From the NCBI RefSeq assembly GCF_000471905.2, contig NW_006500000.1:319855-383854 (forward strand): a stretch of 64,000 nt of DNA, in the 5' to 3' direction. A program made the position numbers and the translations under genes. Shown here in pieces: positions 12,286 through 23,590 of the stretch. The stretch's first letter is position 1; each line of letters begins with the position of its first letter. Below the pieces are notes generated by a model. The model made no database searches. It was not told where the DNA came from and was given only the letters and a program-made list of their open reading frames with translations. This stretch comes from Amborella trichopoda (Eukaryota; Streptophyta; Magnoliopsida; Amborellales; Amborellaceae).

Positions 12286-13090
12286 ACAAAGTTTGGCAAT
12301 ATGACTAAGTTTGTTACAATTAAAACATCTTCTTAACCTTTTAAAGAATTTTCCCTTTTTCTTGTCTTCTTTTTTATTTCCTCATTGTTTTCATTAATCT
12401 CCTTTCTCTTAATATGATTGGGTCTTGGATACCCTTTTGAATAGCCAAATAAGCCTGCTAATGGGCTGTTTCATTTTTTTCTTTAGCCCTATCATTCACT
12501 TCCATCCTAAGATGTCCTCTTAAATCATCAAGGGTGTGGATGGTACCATTCTGGCAAAAGTTTTTCTTAAGGTATTTCCATGAATTATGGAGATTTTCTA
12601 TTATCTTCATGATTTGATGATGTTCGGATATGGGTTCTCTATAACCGGCAAGTTGGTTAGCCATTACAATCATATCATCAAAAAATTCTAGCACTGATTG
12701 GTTCGATCTCATTTTATATTGGTTATATCTTTCATAAAATTCATGTTTTGTCATATAATTGTCCTCAATATGCCTTTTCTCAATAGCCTCCCATAAGTCT
12801 TTTAGCATTAGTGTAGGGTTCAAAGGCCTTATGCAATCTATCATTAAGGTAATTCAAAATGGCACCCTTACATGTAAAATTATCATTTTTCCATTTCAAG
12901 TATCTTTGTCTCTTTGTAAGTGTAGAGTCATCATCAGGTTCAGTTATGATTTCTTCTTCAATTACATTCAACAAACCCATAATATGCAACAATTAAGATA
13001 CTTTACTTTTCCAAAGTGAGAAATTATAACCATCTAGCTTATCAATCTTCACTAAATCAGTCAATAAAGCTCTAGGATTAGCTATTTTCG
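12286..13090 (-). pseudogene. Copia gag with zinc knuckle (broken)
   Basis: The frame enters at about 13090 with KIDKLDGYNFSLWK, the typical N-terminal block of copia gag. It continues through two overlapping frames (12780-12992 and 12458-12844) with blocks such as DLWEAIEKRHIEDNYMTKHE and LRGHLRMEVNDRAKEK. A complete CX2CX4HX4C zinc knuckle, CFNCNKLSHIAKLC, lies at 12286-12327. A frameshift near 12800 separates the halves. Gag would form the nucleocapsid of the element's virus-like particle. Confidence 0.85.
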
Positions 13091-13109
13091 ATACAAATTG
13101 AAAACCCCA

Positions 13110-13125
13110 ACACTTTGACACCAAT
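13110..13125 (-). promoter_or_regulatory. Primer binding site of the copia element
   Basis: On the minus strand directly after the LTR end (…CCAACA) the sequence is ATTGGTGTCAAAGTG, matching the initiator-tRNA-Met complement TGGTATCAGAGC at 10 of 12 positions. It fixes the inner border of the 5' LTR. Confidence 0.7.
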
Positions 13126-14088
13126 TGTTGGCCCAAATACAATGGATATTAGGAAATTTCATAAAGAAATAGAGTTATATCAACATGCAAGTTGGGTTTT
13201 GAACTCAATCAGAAATATCCACAAATATATCGCATGCAATTCTTATCAAAATACCCACAAAAAGTTGCTGTAAATTCTTTGCAACTCAAGAGGATATACA
13301 AATATCACTAACTTTGTAATCCACTAAAGGGGATCTTAATCAAAAATCAATTGCAACTATTGATAAACTCTTTTAAGCATCTCAATCGAATTTTCAGCAA
13401 GCATGCACTCATAAACACCCATCATAAACCATTCCAATAATATAAGATAATGCCCAATACCTTTTTCCTTGCTCATAGAATATTTTCTAACCTTCTTGTA
13501 GTATTGCTAGATGCAAACGATAAATAAGAAAGTTGAAACAAACTCGCTAAATTCGTATGAAATTGTAGACACAATTTGGTAGCCTTTCTAGAGAGAGAAT
13601 GTGGCTGAAAATGAGTTTTTCATCAATATATAACACAAAATAGAACACAAGTTTCCAGCAAAACAATTGTTAGAAAACAATCTAGAGATAGAAAGCTTTT
13701 TTGAGATGCAACATGGTGCTGGAATTAATTCTGTGACACTAGAGGGCTCTCACAGAGATGAGTGGCACGTCCCTTGCACCCAGCTCACAATGAGACATAA
13801 GAGAGAGAAAGAAGTTTTGGGGAGAGAGAGAGAGCTCGTGCTTGGTGCTCTAGCATCCCAAAACCCATCTCCATAAATATAGCTACAAAAGGGAAAAATA
13901 GAGAGATATTGACAAGTGTTGTTTTTCAATGACCACTTGTCCTCTTCACATGGGTCTTTCTTATTCTCTACACAAAGCACTAGCTTATTTTAAAATATAT
14001 TTTAAGTAGGGAAGAAAAGAAAATAAATAAATTTAAATTTTTTGGGCTCTTATTTTGTAAATATTTGGAAAGACAATTTTGTTTAATA
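13126..14088 (-). repeat. 5' LTR of the copia element at 8350-14088
   Basis: 963 bp. Plus-strand start is TGTTGG (13126) next to the primer site; outer end is 'tgtttaata', one base off the CA-type terminus of the other LTR ('tctttaaca'). Similar to 8350-8949 over its outer 590 bp. Confidence 0.8.
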
Positions 14089-16600
14089 GCTTGCTAAAAC
14101 TGGTGTCTAGCCAATTTCAAATAAGAATAGTATTGATGATTAATATCCTACGCCTCATATCATATGGTTGAACATCATGTGTGGCCCATGCTTCGGAGTC
14201 GAGATAATATGTGACTCACATTCAAATTTGATTCAGGCCATGGGTTTAGCAAAAAGAAGAGCACATATAGCATGATGGAATAGCATAAAGGGAGCAAAAA
14301 GTCTTCTAAATTTGTTCCCATTGAGGGAAAAAGGGGAGCAATAGGAAGAAGAGAAAGAAAAAAGGACATGAATGAGATAGTCCCTAATGAAACAAGAGAA
14401 AACTAGAAGAATAATGAAGCAAGAGAAAACTAGAAGAACATAATAGATTTTAGCAAGAATTAAAGCTTAGATAGCTTTGATCTGAACTGGAATTGACAAG
14501 ACAAGCCCAATTTATAGAAATATGTGCTCAAACTCCCGATAGAATTCAAAGTCCATTTTGTTTTTGAAATCATATCACAAAAGGCTAAGAGGCCTAAAGT
14601 TGGTTGCATGAGGCCAATATTAAGTCACATTGGCCCTAACGTAGATCTCCTGTGGCCAAAAATAGGCCTCATGCAGCCTAGTCATGGCTGCATGAGGCCA
14701 CATTGAACCAGCATGCAGCCACAACCTAGGCCCTGTAGATTCAATCTTGAGACCTTTAGACATGTTATTTTGGTCTCTCAAGCCTTTTGACTGATCTGCA
14801 AGCTTTTTTATTAGACTTGCATGAGTTTATAATAGAGATTTCCAAAAGCATAAGAATCTAAGATAGCACAAATCCTAAAAAAAATCTCAAAAAAGGAATA
14901 ATTTTTAGCAAAAAAAAATGGTCCTTATTCTATGAAAAGAGGAAAAATCATTGCCTTAAAGCCTTATAATAATGATGAAAATTATGAAAGGACAAGAGAA
15001 AGGAAGGTCAATTAAGTTTGAGATCATCCTGAAATAGTTGGGTACCTTGTATTAAAGCACTCTCAAGTCAAGACATCAAGAAAACAAATTACAGTACATC
15101 TCATCTAATTGTTGTAGCTTTAGCATCATATCCTCCACAGGGATGGAAAATTCCTTCTTAAACTACTAGAAAGCCTCAGGGTTTTGATGAAAGATAGGTT
15201 CCACTAAATCACTTTGTTTCAAGAACCTCTCATCCTCATCTATCAAAGGCTTCTTGATTGATCACTTGGGAAGGACTCCTTGATTAACTGGAAAATATTC
15301 CTCGGGAACTGAGGAATAATAGTGGCAACTTAAGCTTGAGGAAGAAGAGAAATCAAATGTTGATCTGTAGAGGAGGAGGTATAGGGTTCTCAAGAACCCA
15401 TTAGCTTGCGGAACCGGAAATCTCAAATGCTGGGATCCCACCCAAGATCGTGTACTCAATTGGCCAAATACGAAGTAGATGAATACAACTATAAATCGAG
15501 TGTAAAAAATAAAGCAAACATAAAAAGCACACTGCAACAACACATGGTTCACCCCGTAGGGTTACATCCACGACCCCGGCAACTAGAAATCCACATCACA
15601 ATGAAAATTACAATTTTGGGTTGCAAGAGATAATATCTATCTCTAAACATCGGTAAAAGACCATTACCGATATTCTCTTCTAAACCTGCTCTCTTGACCG
15701 AGCAATACCGTCGATCAACATCTTCTTTCTCACCGTAATAATGCTACTGTAAAGATAACCTCAAGAGTATTCAAGAGATTTTCTCTCTTTAGAAGTGAAA
15801 GTTAATCGGCGCAAAGTTCATGAGAATATCACATCTCTCTCAAAGGCCATGTTTCTCTCTTAGAGAACCATCTCTATATTGGATATCCATTCCCATAACC
15901 CCTAAAGGGTTGACCCTCAAAGGGTGGGTATTATGTCCTCCTTCACTCTCTTATAAAGATATCACTTTCTAGCTTCTCAAGAAAGTCCATTTTTTATTCT
16001 TATAATACCTTTAATTTTTAGAAAAAAATATGGGTATAGTGATTTGGCTATCACCAAACCCAACAGAAGGGGTATCTAGAATCTCTACTGATTATTCCAA
16101 ATTCTGTTCTTTTGCAATCATCTTGTGATAAACTCGTAAAGTCATGGCTCCATATAAAAATGTTCTAAACCTAATTGGGTTTGTTGTGCTGAGAAATAGT
16201 TTGCATGAGGCTTTACAAAGAAAAAATGTCAAAACTCCCGAACTCAGTAGGAATTTATACAAAATCCATACTGAGTTTCAGAATCTGTATGAATGTAAGA
16301 TAAAAGTACATGCCTGAGGTCAAAAGATGATCTCAGCAATCTTGGTGTAGGTCGCATGTGTATTCTTGGCCTCATGCAGCCTACTCTTGGTTGCATGTTG
16401 CATACATTTGATTGTATTATACCTAATCCTTGCCGTTTTTGGCCTAGAGTTACCCCCTTGTGGCCTCCCTCTAGATGTATGTTGTCAAACCCCAGCCGTG
16501 TGCAAGGCATTTCTGATATATAAGGGACACATGGGATGTTTATACCAAGCTTTTTATAACCAACGACAATGTGTTTCTGTTAAGCCACAACCCCTGTCAA
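14089..16600. other. Intergenic stretch with old retroelement debris
   Basis: No intact gene. TGCATGAGGCC-type motifs occur at 14605-14705, and inverted but diverged at about 16365-16400. A stretch near 15540-15600 ('cacatggttcaccccgtagg') resembles the border region of copia LTRs, but no second copy is present here. Coding pieces such as 15262-15552 (minus) show no known domain. Confidence 0.4.
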
Positions 16601-16619
16601 CTTCGACAGTTGTTCTTTA

Positions 16620-16980
16620 GGCAACCCTGGCCCATCAGGAATAGGAGCTATTATGAGAAATCACACAGGTATCACGATAGCTTTGACCACCAAGTTTGTA
16701 GGCCACTTGGACTCAATGGAGGCAGAAGCTACTGCGCTGTTAGAGGGCATTAGAATGATCCAACCTTTCTCAAACTTACCTTTTATCATTGAAGGTGATT
16801 CCAAAAATGTCATTGTTTGGGTCAAACATCCCTCGTCAATCCGTTGGATTTTAAACCTTATCTTTAATGAAATTTTACACCTAGGTAGGGGTTGGCCATC
16901 GCATGGAGACACATGTGGAGGGAGGCAAACCACGTCACAGATGCCATGGCAAAAGCAGCGGCCTGTGGTGAAGAAATATG
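16620..16980 (+). pseudogene. LINE RNase H (RVT_3) domain fragment
   Basis: The frame reads GPSGIGAIMRNHTGITIAL, then LDSMEAEATALLEGIRM and FIIEGDSKNVIVWV. This is the plant RVT_3 type RNase H fold with the catalytic Glu of EAEA and Asp of EGDS kept. After a frame shift near 16890 the tail continues as WRHMWREANHVTDAMAKAA, the conserved final helix with its H-x-x-R-x-x-N-x-x-D pattern. The upstream RT is not present and the downstream sequence runs into a gap. This domain usually closes plant L1-type LINE ORF2; a short stand-alone RNase H gene is less likely because of the shift. Confidence 0.75.
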
Positions 16981-17049
16981 AGACCTCGTCGAGTGGGTTT
17001 CTAGTTCTGCTGAAGCCATTTTATAGGCTTTTCTCTAACGGCATCTATT

Positions 17050-18025
17050 NNNNNNNNNNNNNNNNNNNNNNNNNNNNNNNNNNNNNNNNNNNNNNNNNNN
17101 NNNNNNNNNNNNNNNNNNNNNNNNNNNNNNNNNNNNNNNNNNNNNNNNNNNNNNNNNNNNNNNNNNNNNNNNNNNNNNNNNNNNNNNNNNNNNNNNNNNN
17201 NNNNNNNNNNNNNNNNNNNNNNNNNNNNNNNNNNNNNNNNNNNNNNNNNNNNNNNNNNNNNNNNNNNNNNNNNNNNNNNNNNNNNNNNNNNNNNNNNNNN
17301 NNNNNNNNNNNNNNNNNNNNNNNNNNNNNNNNNNNNNNNNNNNNNNNNNNNNNNNNNNNNNNNNNNNNNNNNNNNNNNNNNNNNNNNNNNNNNNNNNNNN
17401 NNNNNNNNNNNNNNNNNNNNNNNNNNNNNNNNNNNNNNNNNNNNNNNNNNNNNNNNNNNNNNNNNNNNNNNNNNNNNNNNNNNNNNNNNNNNNNNNNNNN
17501 NNNNNNNNNNNNNNNNNNNNNNNNNNNNNNNNNNNNNNNNNNNNNNNNNNNNNNNNNNNNNNNNNNNNNNNNNNNNNNNNNNNNNNNNNNNNNNNNNNNN
17601 NNNNNNNNNNNNNNNNNNNNNNNNNNNNNNNNNNNNNNNNNNNNNNNNNNNNNNNNNNNNNNNNNNNNNNNNNNNNNNNNNNNNNNNNNNNNNNNNNNNN
17701 NNNNNNNNNNNNNNNNNNNNNNNNNNNNNNNNNNNNNNNNNNNNNNNNNNNNNNNNNNNNNNNNNNNNNNNNNNNNNNNNNNNNNNNNNNNNNNNNNNNN
17801 NNNNNNNNNNNNNNNNNNNNNNNNNNNNNNNNNNNNNNNNNNNNNNNNNNNNNNNNNNNNNNNNNNNNNNNNNNNNNNNNNNNNNNNNNNNNNNNNNNNN
17901 NNNNNNNNNNNNNNNNNNNNNNNNNNNNNNNNNNNNNNNNNNNNNNNNNNNNNNNNNNNNNNNNNNNNNNNNNNNNNNNNNNNNNNNNNNNNNNNNNNNN
18001 NNNNNNNNNNNNNNNNNNNNNNNNN
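17050..18025. other. Assembly gap (976 N)
   Basis: Run of N directly after the RNase H fragment. Reading frames across it are meaningless. Confidence 0.99.
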
Positions 18026-18104
18026 GTCCATAGGACTAAAGAGCAATCCCTATCCAAGAAGATATCTAACCCATTGCAACCAAATCCAAATTGCATTTGA
18101 TTTA

Positions 18105-18640
18105 GTCCAGACTACTTGCAACTTGAGTTATAAGGGATATGTAGCTTAATGGTTACTTGTAACAACCCTTTTAAGAACCCCTGCATGGTGTTTCCAATAT
18201 GTCATAACCACTATGCTCAGGTTTGGCAGCTGATCCATTCCATTTAGAGAGTGTCTTTAACTCGACCCCTTGTGGCCTACTCAAAATTTGCCTACTCCAA
18301 AATGTGGCTTGGTCCTGATTACTTGCAAATTGATCCTAAATGCACAAGGAACATGTTAGACACTTGAAGCAATCTTTTATGAACAACCACAAGGTGCTTA
18401 AATAAGCGACAACACCGAGTTTGGTAATAGATCATCTTCAGACAGCGATTGCCTTGGACCTATTCCATGGGGCCCACTACGAATCACATGAGAACAAGTC
18501 CTGACCACTTGCAACTTGACTTTTAATGCATGAGGAACACTTTGGGAGCCAGTAGTGAACTTGTTACATCCCTTCACAAGTTGTTCTCAATAAGTGTCAA
18601 GCCATAGGTCTGACAATGGACCCTGCTCAGGAAGAAGGGG
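18105..18640. repeat. Degenerate ~190-207-bp tandem repeat, three copies
   Basis: The anchor 'gtcc(a/t)ga(c/t)-acttgcaa(c/a)ttga' recurs at 18105, 18312 and 18498, followed each time by similar 'aacaa', 'caaggtg', 'tcataac' and 'gatc' blocks. Copies are well diverged. It may extend into the gap on the left. Confidence 0.6.
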
Positions 18641-19750
18641 TTAAGCAATTAGTCTTACCTTATAGTGGCATGCTTTCTCCGCGTAAGTATTTTCTCCTCT
18701 GATTCCAAAAGCGTTAATTGTCTTTTAAAAATATATACTAAACATCCCCAATTTCCAAAACTCTCCTTTTTCCATATATTCAAAAATGTTTTATTAAAAA
18801 AATGGGTGAAACTTTTGAAAGTGATGATAATCTCATTGGTTTAAACTATCAGTCAAACCTGATTTTGGAGCATAAGTAGACCGACCATTAGTCATAAGTC
18901 TACATAAAGGTAATGGACCCAAGACTACCTATATGCAATGGCTTTTTGTTTGTCCTCTCTGATGAGTCACTTCCTGTATCAATTTCAAATATCGATTTGT
19001 TTCTCTCCACAGCATACATTATCTCTTGCATTTTAGGAATCACTGTATGTTTGGCCACCTAGTTCAGCAATGAGGGGATAGGGGTTTCTCGATGACGACG
19101 ATTGCAAATTCCCTCAGTCAAGATCCTTTCCAATGTCCTGTGGTGAGGATGCCGTGCATACTGACTCCCTCATCTGTGATCCTTTTTGCATTTGATTGGT
19201 GTCGTGTTTCATACTATGAGGATCTCTAAAATATAAATACTGCATTGATTCTTCAACCGACAGGTACCCACTTCTTTGATATTCAATCTTAAACCTGTGT
19301 GCCAAATGAACATCAATGAGAAGCAATTGCAGAAACCTGAAATCTGGCCTAGTATTCCTAATTGAATTTGGTCTGTCTCTTCATCTCATATCATACTGTT
19401 CATTCAACATCTCCAATAAATTGAACCATATTTGACTCACTAGACTTACCCTAGAATTAAACATAAGAAAACTAAGCTATATGTTTACATTAGATATTGT
19501 AAAGAATGGAAAGATATTTCCAACAGTCCAACACTCACTTCAACCGGACATACTGTTGACAAATTATGGCTTATGCCAATAACAGAAGTAGACTGTATGG
19601 GGGCTACAATAAATCCTTAGCCAACGATTGATCACTTCCCCTCATAATTTGTCAATGCTCTTATTGATATTGATTTCTCTTTCCATCTCTAATGACTTTT
19701 GATTTTCTCATCTCAATGACGTTCAAGTCTCTTTATTAGTGAAGAAAAAC
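18641..19750. other. Intergenic stretch, nothing recognised
   Basis: No ORF above 70 codons and no TIR or LTR edge was recognised. Confidence 0.4.
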
Positions 19751-19751
19751 T

Positions 19752-20178
19752 CAGGCCAGCCAACTTAGACTTGCCCGAGTAACTCTAACTCGTCTCCCTG
19801 GTGAGTCTAAGTATCCTTGAATTGGGTGGACTGACTCGGGGATCCTAAAAAGATCCAAAATATTATAAAATAAGATATAAAAGATTTATTGGTAATATAT
19901 TTTTTATGTTTTATATCATTTTGGTAAAGATTGGAAAGTGTTTTGGTCATCGATACTTATTTTTATATTTTCTTTTCATTTAAACTAGACTCCAACCCTC
20001 CAAAAATAAAATGATTTTTTTGAAATCCATTTTTTCACTACATTTTTAACTTCATTTAGATGCGTTCTGTTTAATTTTACTTTAAACATATTTGGGATTT
20101 TTTATTTTTGAACACTTTTTGGCTTAGCCAGACTAGGCCCGACTAGAGTAACTGGGGCCAAGCCCCGTGGTCAAGTCA
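19752..20178 (-). repeat. Dispersed TIR-type repeat, copy A (pair with 27462-27981)
   Basis: In reverse orientation it matches the copy at 27462-27981: 'catctaaatga(a/g)gttaaaaa', 'agtgaaaaaatggatttc' and 'gccaaaaagtgtt' occur in the same order. Both copies have GC-rich ends with GGGG-TTGG-CCCC and CCCGAGT motifs and an AT-rich centre. No ORF. Probably a non-autonomous DNA transposon; hAT is a guess. Confidence 0.65.
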
Positions 20179-20330
20179 TAGTTTTTTTTCATTGCTTTCT
20201 ACCAACTTGGGCATACACAAATACAATAACCAAAAAGAATTGTACTGGGATATAAAAGATGGTCAGCAGGGCATTGGTGTATACCAATAATCTCCATGTT
20301 TTCTTATTTTCAAAAACATATTTGTCAACT

Positions 20331-21755
20331 CTAAATCTTTGTGCAATCTGCTGGAGCAAAGACAAGCCTCTCGTTCACAAGGTCATACTCCACCCCCATA
20401 TTTCGCTGCATTAAGTTACCAAAGATGGAGAGAGAATCAGTTGGGATCAGCATGAAGCATGTGGTCAGTGGATCCGTCTTTGCAAACAAATTTTTGGGAT
20501 CTACTCTCCAATCAGCCTCACCCTTGAAGTGGAATGTAATATCTGGGAATCCTGTAACATCTCCTGATCTATCTTCACTCCAATAGCAAAGATTAAATTG
20601 CTTCAGGGGGTCTGGAGTCCATAACTTTTTTGTAGAGTCCACCAAAATTTTGACCAGTGGATCATATGCAATCCGGTCCAAGAAAGTGAGAGCCGAACCA
20701 GAGTCGATGAACAACTTCTTTTTCTCTTGACTTGGATCGAAGATGCCTGGTGGTAAGCCTATACGCTGGGAGCCGACACTAATGTCCTCGAGGTTCAAGA
20801 AGTATAATGTATCCAAGAATGGTAGTTGATAAATTGGCGTCAACTTGATACCGGGTATTTTGATGTCAGCATAATCACCCATAAGAATGACGCCGGTGCC
20901 ATTATTCGGAAGGCAATATGCGAATTTCTTCGGTAATCTGGAACTCAGTTGAGAAATAAGGGAGAGAGGCCCTCCCCCAAAACCCACCACCCCAGAGCTT
21001 GTAAATCCAGGATTAGTGTCAAGAATGCTACATCCAAATCCTATTTTGTCAATTGGGAGTACAACTTGGCCATTAGTAATTCTGGTATCAATATTTCTAT
21101 CAATGCTTGGTAAAGAGTTATTATGAGTACTATCATCAAAGGTAAAATTATTTTTAATGCTTTGATCCCATTCAAAGGTGAAGGTTTCATATGCCAGTAT
21201 GCCATTTGAAAATGTACCATCACGATACCTAACCCCATAAAAGCAATCAGTAGTGCACGATGAATTCGTATCCTTACACAGAGTCTCATTGCAGCCAATG
21301 GTTTGATAGCTCGAAGATGCGGCGGGGTCATAAATGGGGAACCTAGCGCTGGAGACCGATTCACCATGTTTACACACTGTCCACATCATGTCACTCCCAG
21401 AATCAATTATGAAGAAGAAATCTTTTTGCGGGGTCCCTATCCCGACCTTCATGATGTACTCCAATTCCAATGTTGCCGGTGATCTTGTTCCCCCTGCCGG
21501 ATAATATCCGTCGAGGGCTGACCGGAAGTATTGGTGGCGAGCGATGGAGCGGCGGGCTGCTTGCCGCATTCGATCATGATCTGTGACATTAGGGGTATAA
21601 AAAGGAGATTGTAAGGAGTCGCGGTGGATGAGGTTTTGCCTGAGTCCAGTAATTTTTGTAGCAGATGATGACATTCTGAATAATGAATTGGACGTGACAG
21701 TGACGAGTAGCATGAGAACAAAGACCCATCGAGTAGACTCCAAATCCATGATCAC
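20331..21755 (-). CDS. Aspartic protease, nepenthesin/CDR1-like (A1 family), 474 aa
   Basis: Single-exon gene. A hydrophobic N-terminal signal peptide (about residues 10-24) is followed by a propeptide with the LIHRDSLQSPFYTP block (42-55) typical of CDR1/nepenthesin proteases, then a two-lobed pepsin-like domain. Catalytic motifs are DSGSDMMW (Asp118) and FIDSGSALTFL (Asp351); the flap tyrosine is probably Tyr177 in VRYRDGTFSNG. The C-terminus has IFGNLMQRNMGVEYDL and ends with the family-typical DCTKI. Several N-x-S/T glycosylation sites support secretion or vacuolar targeting. Unlike most relatives, lobe 1 has DSGS in place of DTGS, and the CxPCxxC cluster after Trp125 is reduced to one Cys (128). 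Length is usual for the family (about 430-480). Two Met codons are close together (residues 1 and 3); the first was chosen. Relatives act in apoplastic defence signalling or protein turnover; the substrate is unknown. Confidence 0.93.
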   Translation of the reverse strand: MIMDLESTRWVFVLMLLVTVTSNSLFRMSSSATKITGLRQNLIHRDSLQSPFYTPNVTDHDRMRQAARRSIARHQYFRSALDGYYPAGGTRSPATLELEYIMKVGIGTPQKDFFFIIDSGSDMMWTVCKHGESVSSARFPIYDPAASSSYQTIGCNETLCKDTNSSCTTDCFYGVRYRDGTFSNGILAYETFTFEWDQSIKNNFTFDDSTHNNSLPSIDRNIDTRITNGQVVLPIDKIGFGCSILDTNPGFTSSGVVGFGGGPLSLISQLSSRLPKKFAYCLPNNGTGVILMGDYADIKIPGIKLTPIYQLPFLDTLYFLNLEDISVGSQRIGLPPGIFDPSQEKKKLFIDSGSALTFLDRIAYDPLVKILVDSTKKLWTPDPLKQFNLCYWSEDRSGDVTGFPDITFHFKGEADWRVDPKNLFAKTDPLTTCFMLIPTDSLSIFGNLMQRNMGVEYDLVNERLVFAPADCTKI

Positions 21756-21832
21756 CTAAACCAGTAAACTGTGTTACTTTTCATAAGGTAGAAGAGAATG
21801 GCAAACTGCAATTTTCATCCCCAAGGTTGTTC

Positions 21833-21840
21833 TTAATATA
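21833..21840 (-). promoter_or_regulatory. Candidate TATA box of the aspartic protease gene
   Basis: TATATTAA on the minus strand, about 78-85 nt before the start codon, a normal distance for a plant gene with a short leader. No transcript evidence is available. Confidence 0.4.
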
Positions 21841-21882
21841 GATTGCCTAGGTCGCTCCTTACTACTGAGAGTTTTAGAAATG

Positions 21883-22075
21883 CCAACTATAAAAGGCAGT
21901 AATGCTTTTAAATATTTTCTATGTTTGGATTGTCGACTATGAAAGGCAGTAATGCTTTTAAATATTTTCTATGTTTCGATTGTTAGATTTAGATATTTTC
22001 TATGTTTGGATTGCCAACTATGAAAGGCAGTAATTCTTTTAGATATTTTCTATGTTTGGATTGTTAGATTTAGTA
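21883..22075. repeat. ~50-bp tandem repeat upstream of the protease gene
   Basis: About 3.5 copies of a unit with 'aactat-aaaggcagtaatgc' and 'atattttctatgtttggatt'. The first two copies are 50 bp apart. It lies within 320 bp upstream of the protease start codon and abuts the short copia element at 22062. Confidence 0.8.
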
Positions 22076-22899
22076 AAGAAGAAGTCGATCAATTCTACTA
22101 ACAAATTATGAAACCTTAAAATGTTTTATATACAAATACAAATTTAATGTAAATTACATTATCCTTACACAAATATACAATGACAATAAAAGATAACTAA
22201 AAATTATACATTTTATTTTCGTATACATATTATCCTTACACAAATATACAATGACAATAAAAGATAACTAAAAATTATACATTTTATTTTTGCATACATA
22301 TTATTACCCTTCTTCAAGTTGATGCGAACATGAGTAAAGCATTAGCTCGTTCACTAGAAAATCATGGTGGCTCCGAGTAACAGATTTAGTGAAAATTTCA
22401 ATTGTTTGCTCAATAGAAGAAACATAAAGAAAATATAATATACCATCAAGATAACGATCACGAATATAATGACAATCTATGTTAATATGCATTGTTCGCT
22501 CATGAAAAACTGGATTAGACGCAATCTTAATTGCACAATATGGGATTTGAAATAGAGATACTAAACTCATTGAGAAGAGCACGAACCCAAACTTATTGAG
22601 AGAGCACGAATGGAAGTACCTCGAATATAGTGTAAAATTCAATGAACTGCTGATAGATGTGGTCGTCGAGGATCTGAAACAAATTGACTCACAACATGCA
22701 GTGATACCATGTTAGATTTAGAGAATATGAAGAGCTCAGGAAGAGTCCAGAGAGAAACAATCCCAATCAATTCTCATTAACAAGAAATGGAACATACAAA
22801 TACAAATTTAGTGCATACCACATTATCCGTATAAAAATATACAATGACAAAAAAAGACAACTGAAAATTATATATTTTATTTTTGTATACACAACATTG
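22062..22899 (-). mobile_element. Internally deleted copia retrotransposon (~840 bp)
   Basis: Two short LTRs, 22062-22303 and 22710-22896, both starting TGTTAGATTTAG on the plus strand, flank about 400 bp. A primer site TGGTATCAC (minus strand, 22701-22709) touches the right LTR. The interior keeps only the last part of RNase H. The left LTR carries a ~69-bp tandem duplication ('ccttacacaaatatacaatg…') that the right LTR lacks. Possible 5-bp target duplication tggat at 22057-22061 and 22900-22904, with imprecise LTR ends. Confidence 0.75.
22304..22642 (-). pseudogene. Copia RNase H C-terminal fragment
   Basis: Contains IKIASNPVFHERTMHINIDC followed by HYIRD and EIFTKSVTRSHHDF, the conserved final segment of copia RNase H, ending LEEG and a stop next to the LTR. 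The first ~35 residues do not match the domain. With the RT, integrase and gag deleted, it cannot support transposition. Confidence 0.8.
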
Positions 22900-23590
22900 T
22901 GGATGCTTTTAAAATAGTGATGTGATATCCTTTCCTATTTTTCCAGCTATGTTCTTTAGGGATGAGACGGCTTGCTATCCCTGGGTAAATCCCTAACAAT
23001 CAATATCTCAAATAATAAATAAATTATTTTTTGCTTTTCATTAAGTTGTACATATTCTAAAATTTCATGTAAATGAAACACGTATGTAGAAATTGCATTT
23101 ATTTCAGTGAGCAAACTAAATTGACAGTGAAGAGCATATTATATCATGTGAATGCCCATGGATGGAGAATAATATGTGAATTGATAGCATGAATATTGTA
23201 GAAGATAAACAAATTCATAAACTCAGAAGCATTTAAAACACTAGTAATTTCGAAAATATTATAAAGGCCTTTGAGATTTATTTATGCTAGAATTTTCCTA
23301 TTTGGGGGCCATACAATTGCAGGTGACAAAGTTGTTGGATCCGAAATCTCCTACAAACATTTTGACGAATGGTTCTAAACAGGCACACATTCCTTTTATG
23401 TTTTTTTTGGTAAACGTAGGATATTGTCACCTCAACAGACAGAGATCAGCCCCCTAGTACAAGACCATGTTGCGGTAGCCCTCACCATGTTTTGAGTTAA
23501 CCATGGTCCAAAATAATAGACATTATTCAAGTACAAACACCGAAATCACGACAGAGCCTACCAGTGTAAATACAAAGCCTGTCAGTGTAA
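22900..23590. other. Intergenic stretch, nothing recognised
   Basis: No ORF or TE edge recognised apart from the TAA target site at its right end. Confidence 0.4.

Larger units (their letters stand above)
8350..14088 (-). mobile_element. Ty1/copia LTR retrotransposon, degenerate, 3' LTR shortened
   Basis: Minus-strand element: 5' LTR 13126-14088, primer binding site next to it, gag (about 12290-13090), integrase-RT-RNase H pol (about 9770-12010), a polypurine tract (reverse of 'ttccctcactt', 8950-8960) and a partial 3' LTR ending at 8949. The two LTRs match only over 8350-8949 versus about 13499-14088; the ~370 bp expected further left are absent or replaced. The coding region has stops and frameshifts. 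No target duplication can be shown because the left end is lost. Confidence 0.85.

Noticed and set aside
16653-18149. 498-codon reading frame
   Set aside because: Runs through 976 N; only the first ~110 codons are real sequence and belong to a broken RNase H fragment.
18137-18170. tRNA-like start 'gggatatgtagcttaatggtt'
   Set aside because: No matching acceptor stem, anticodon arm or TTC loop downstream; the sequence belongs to a tandem repeat.
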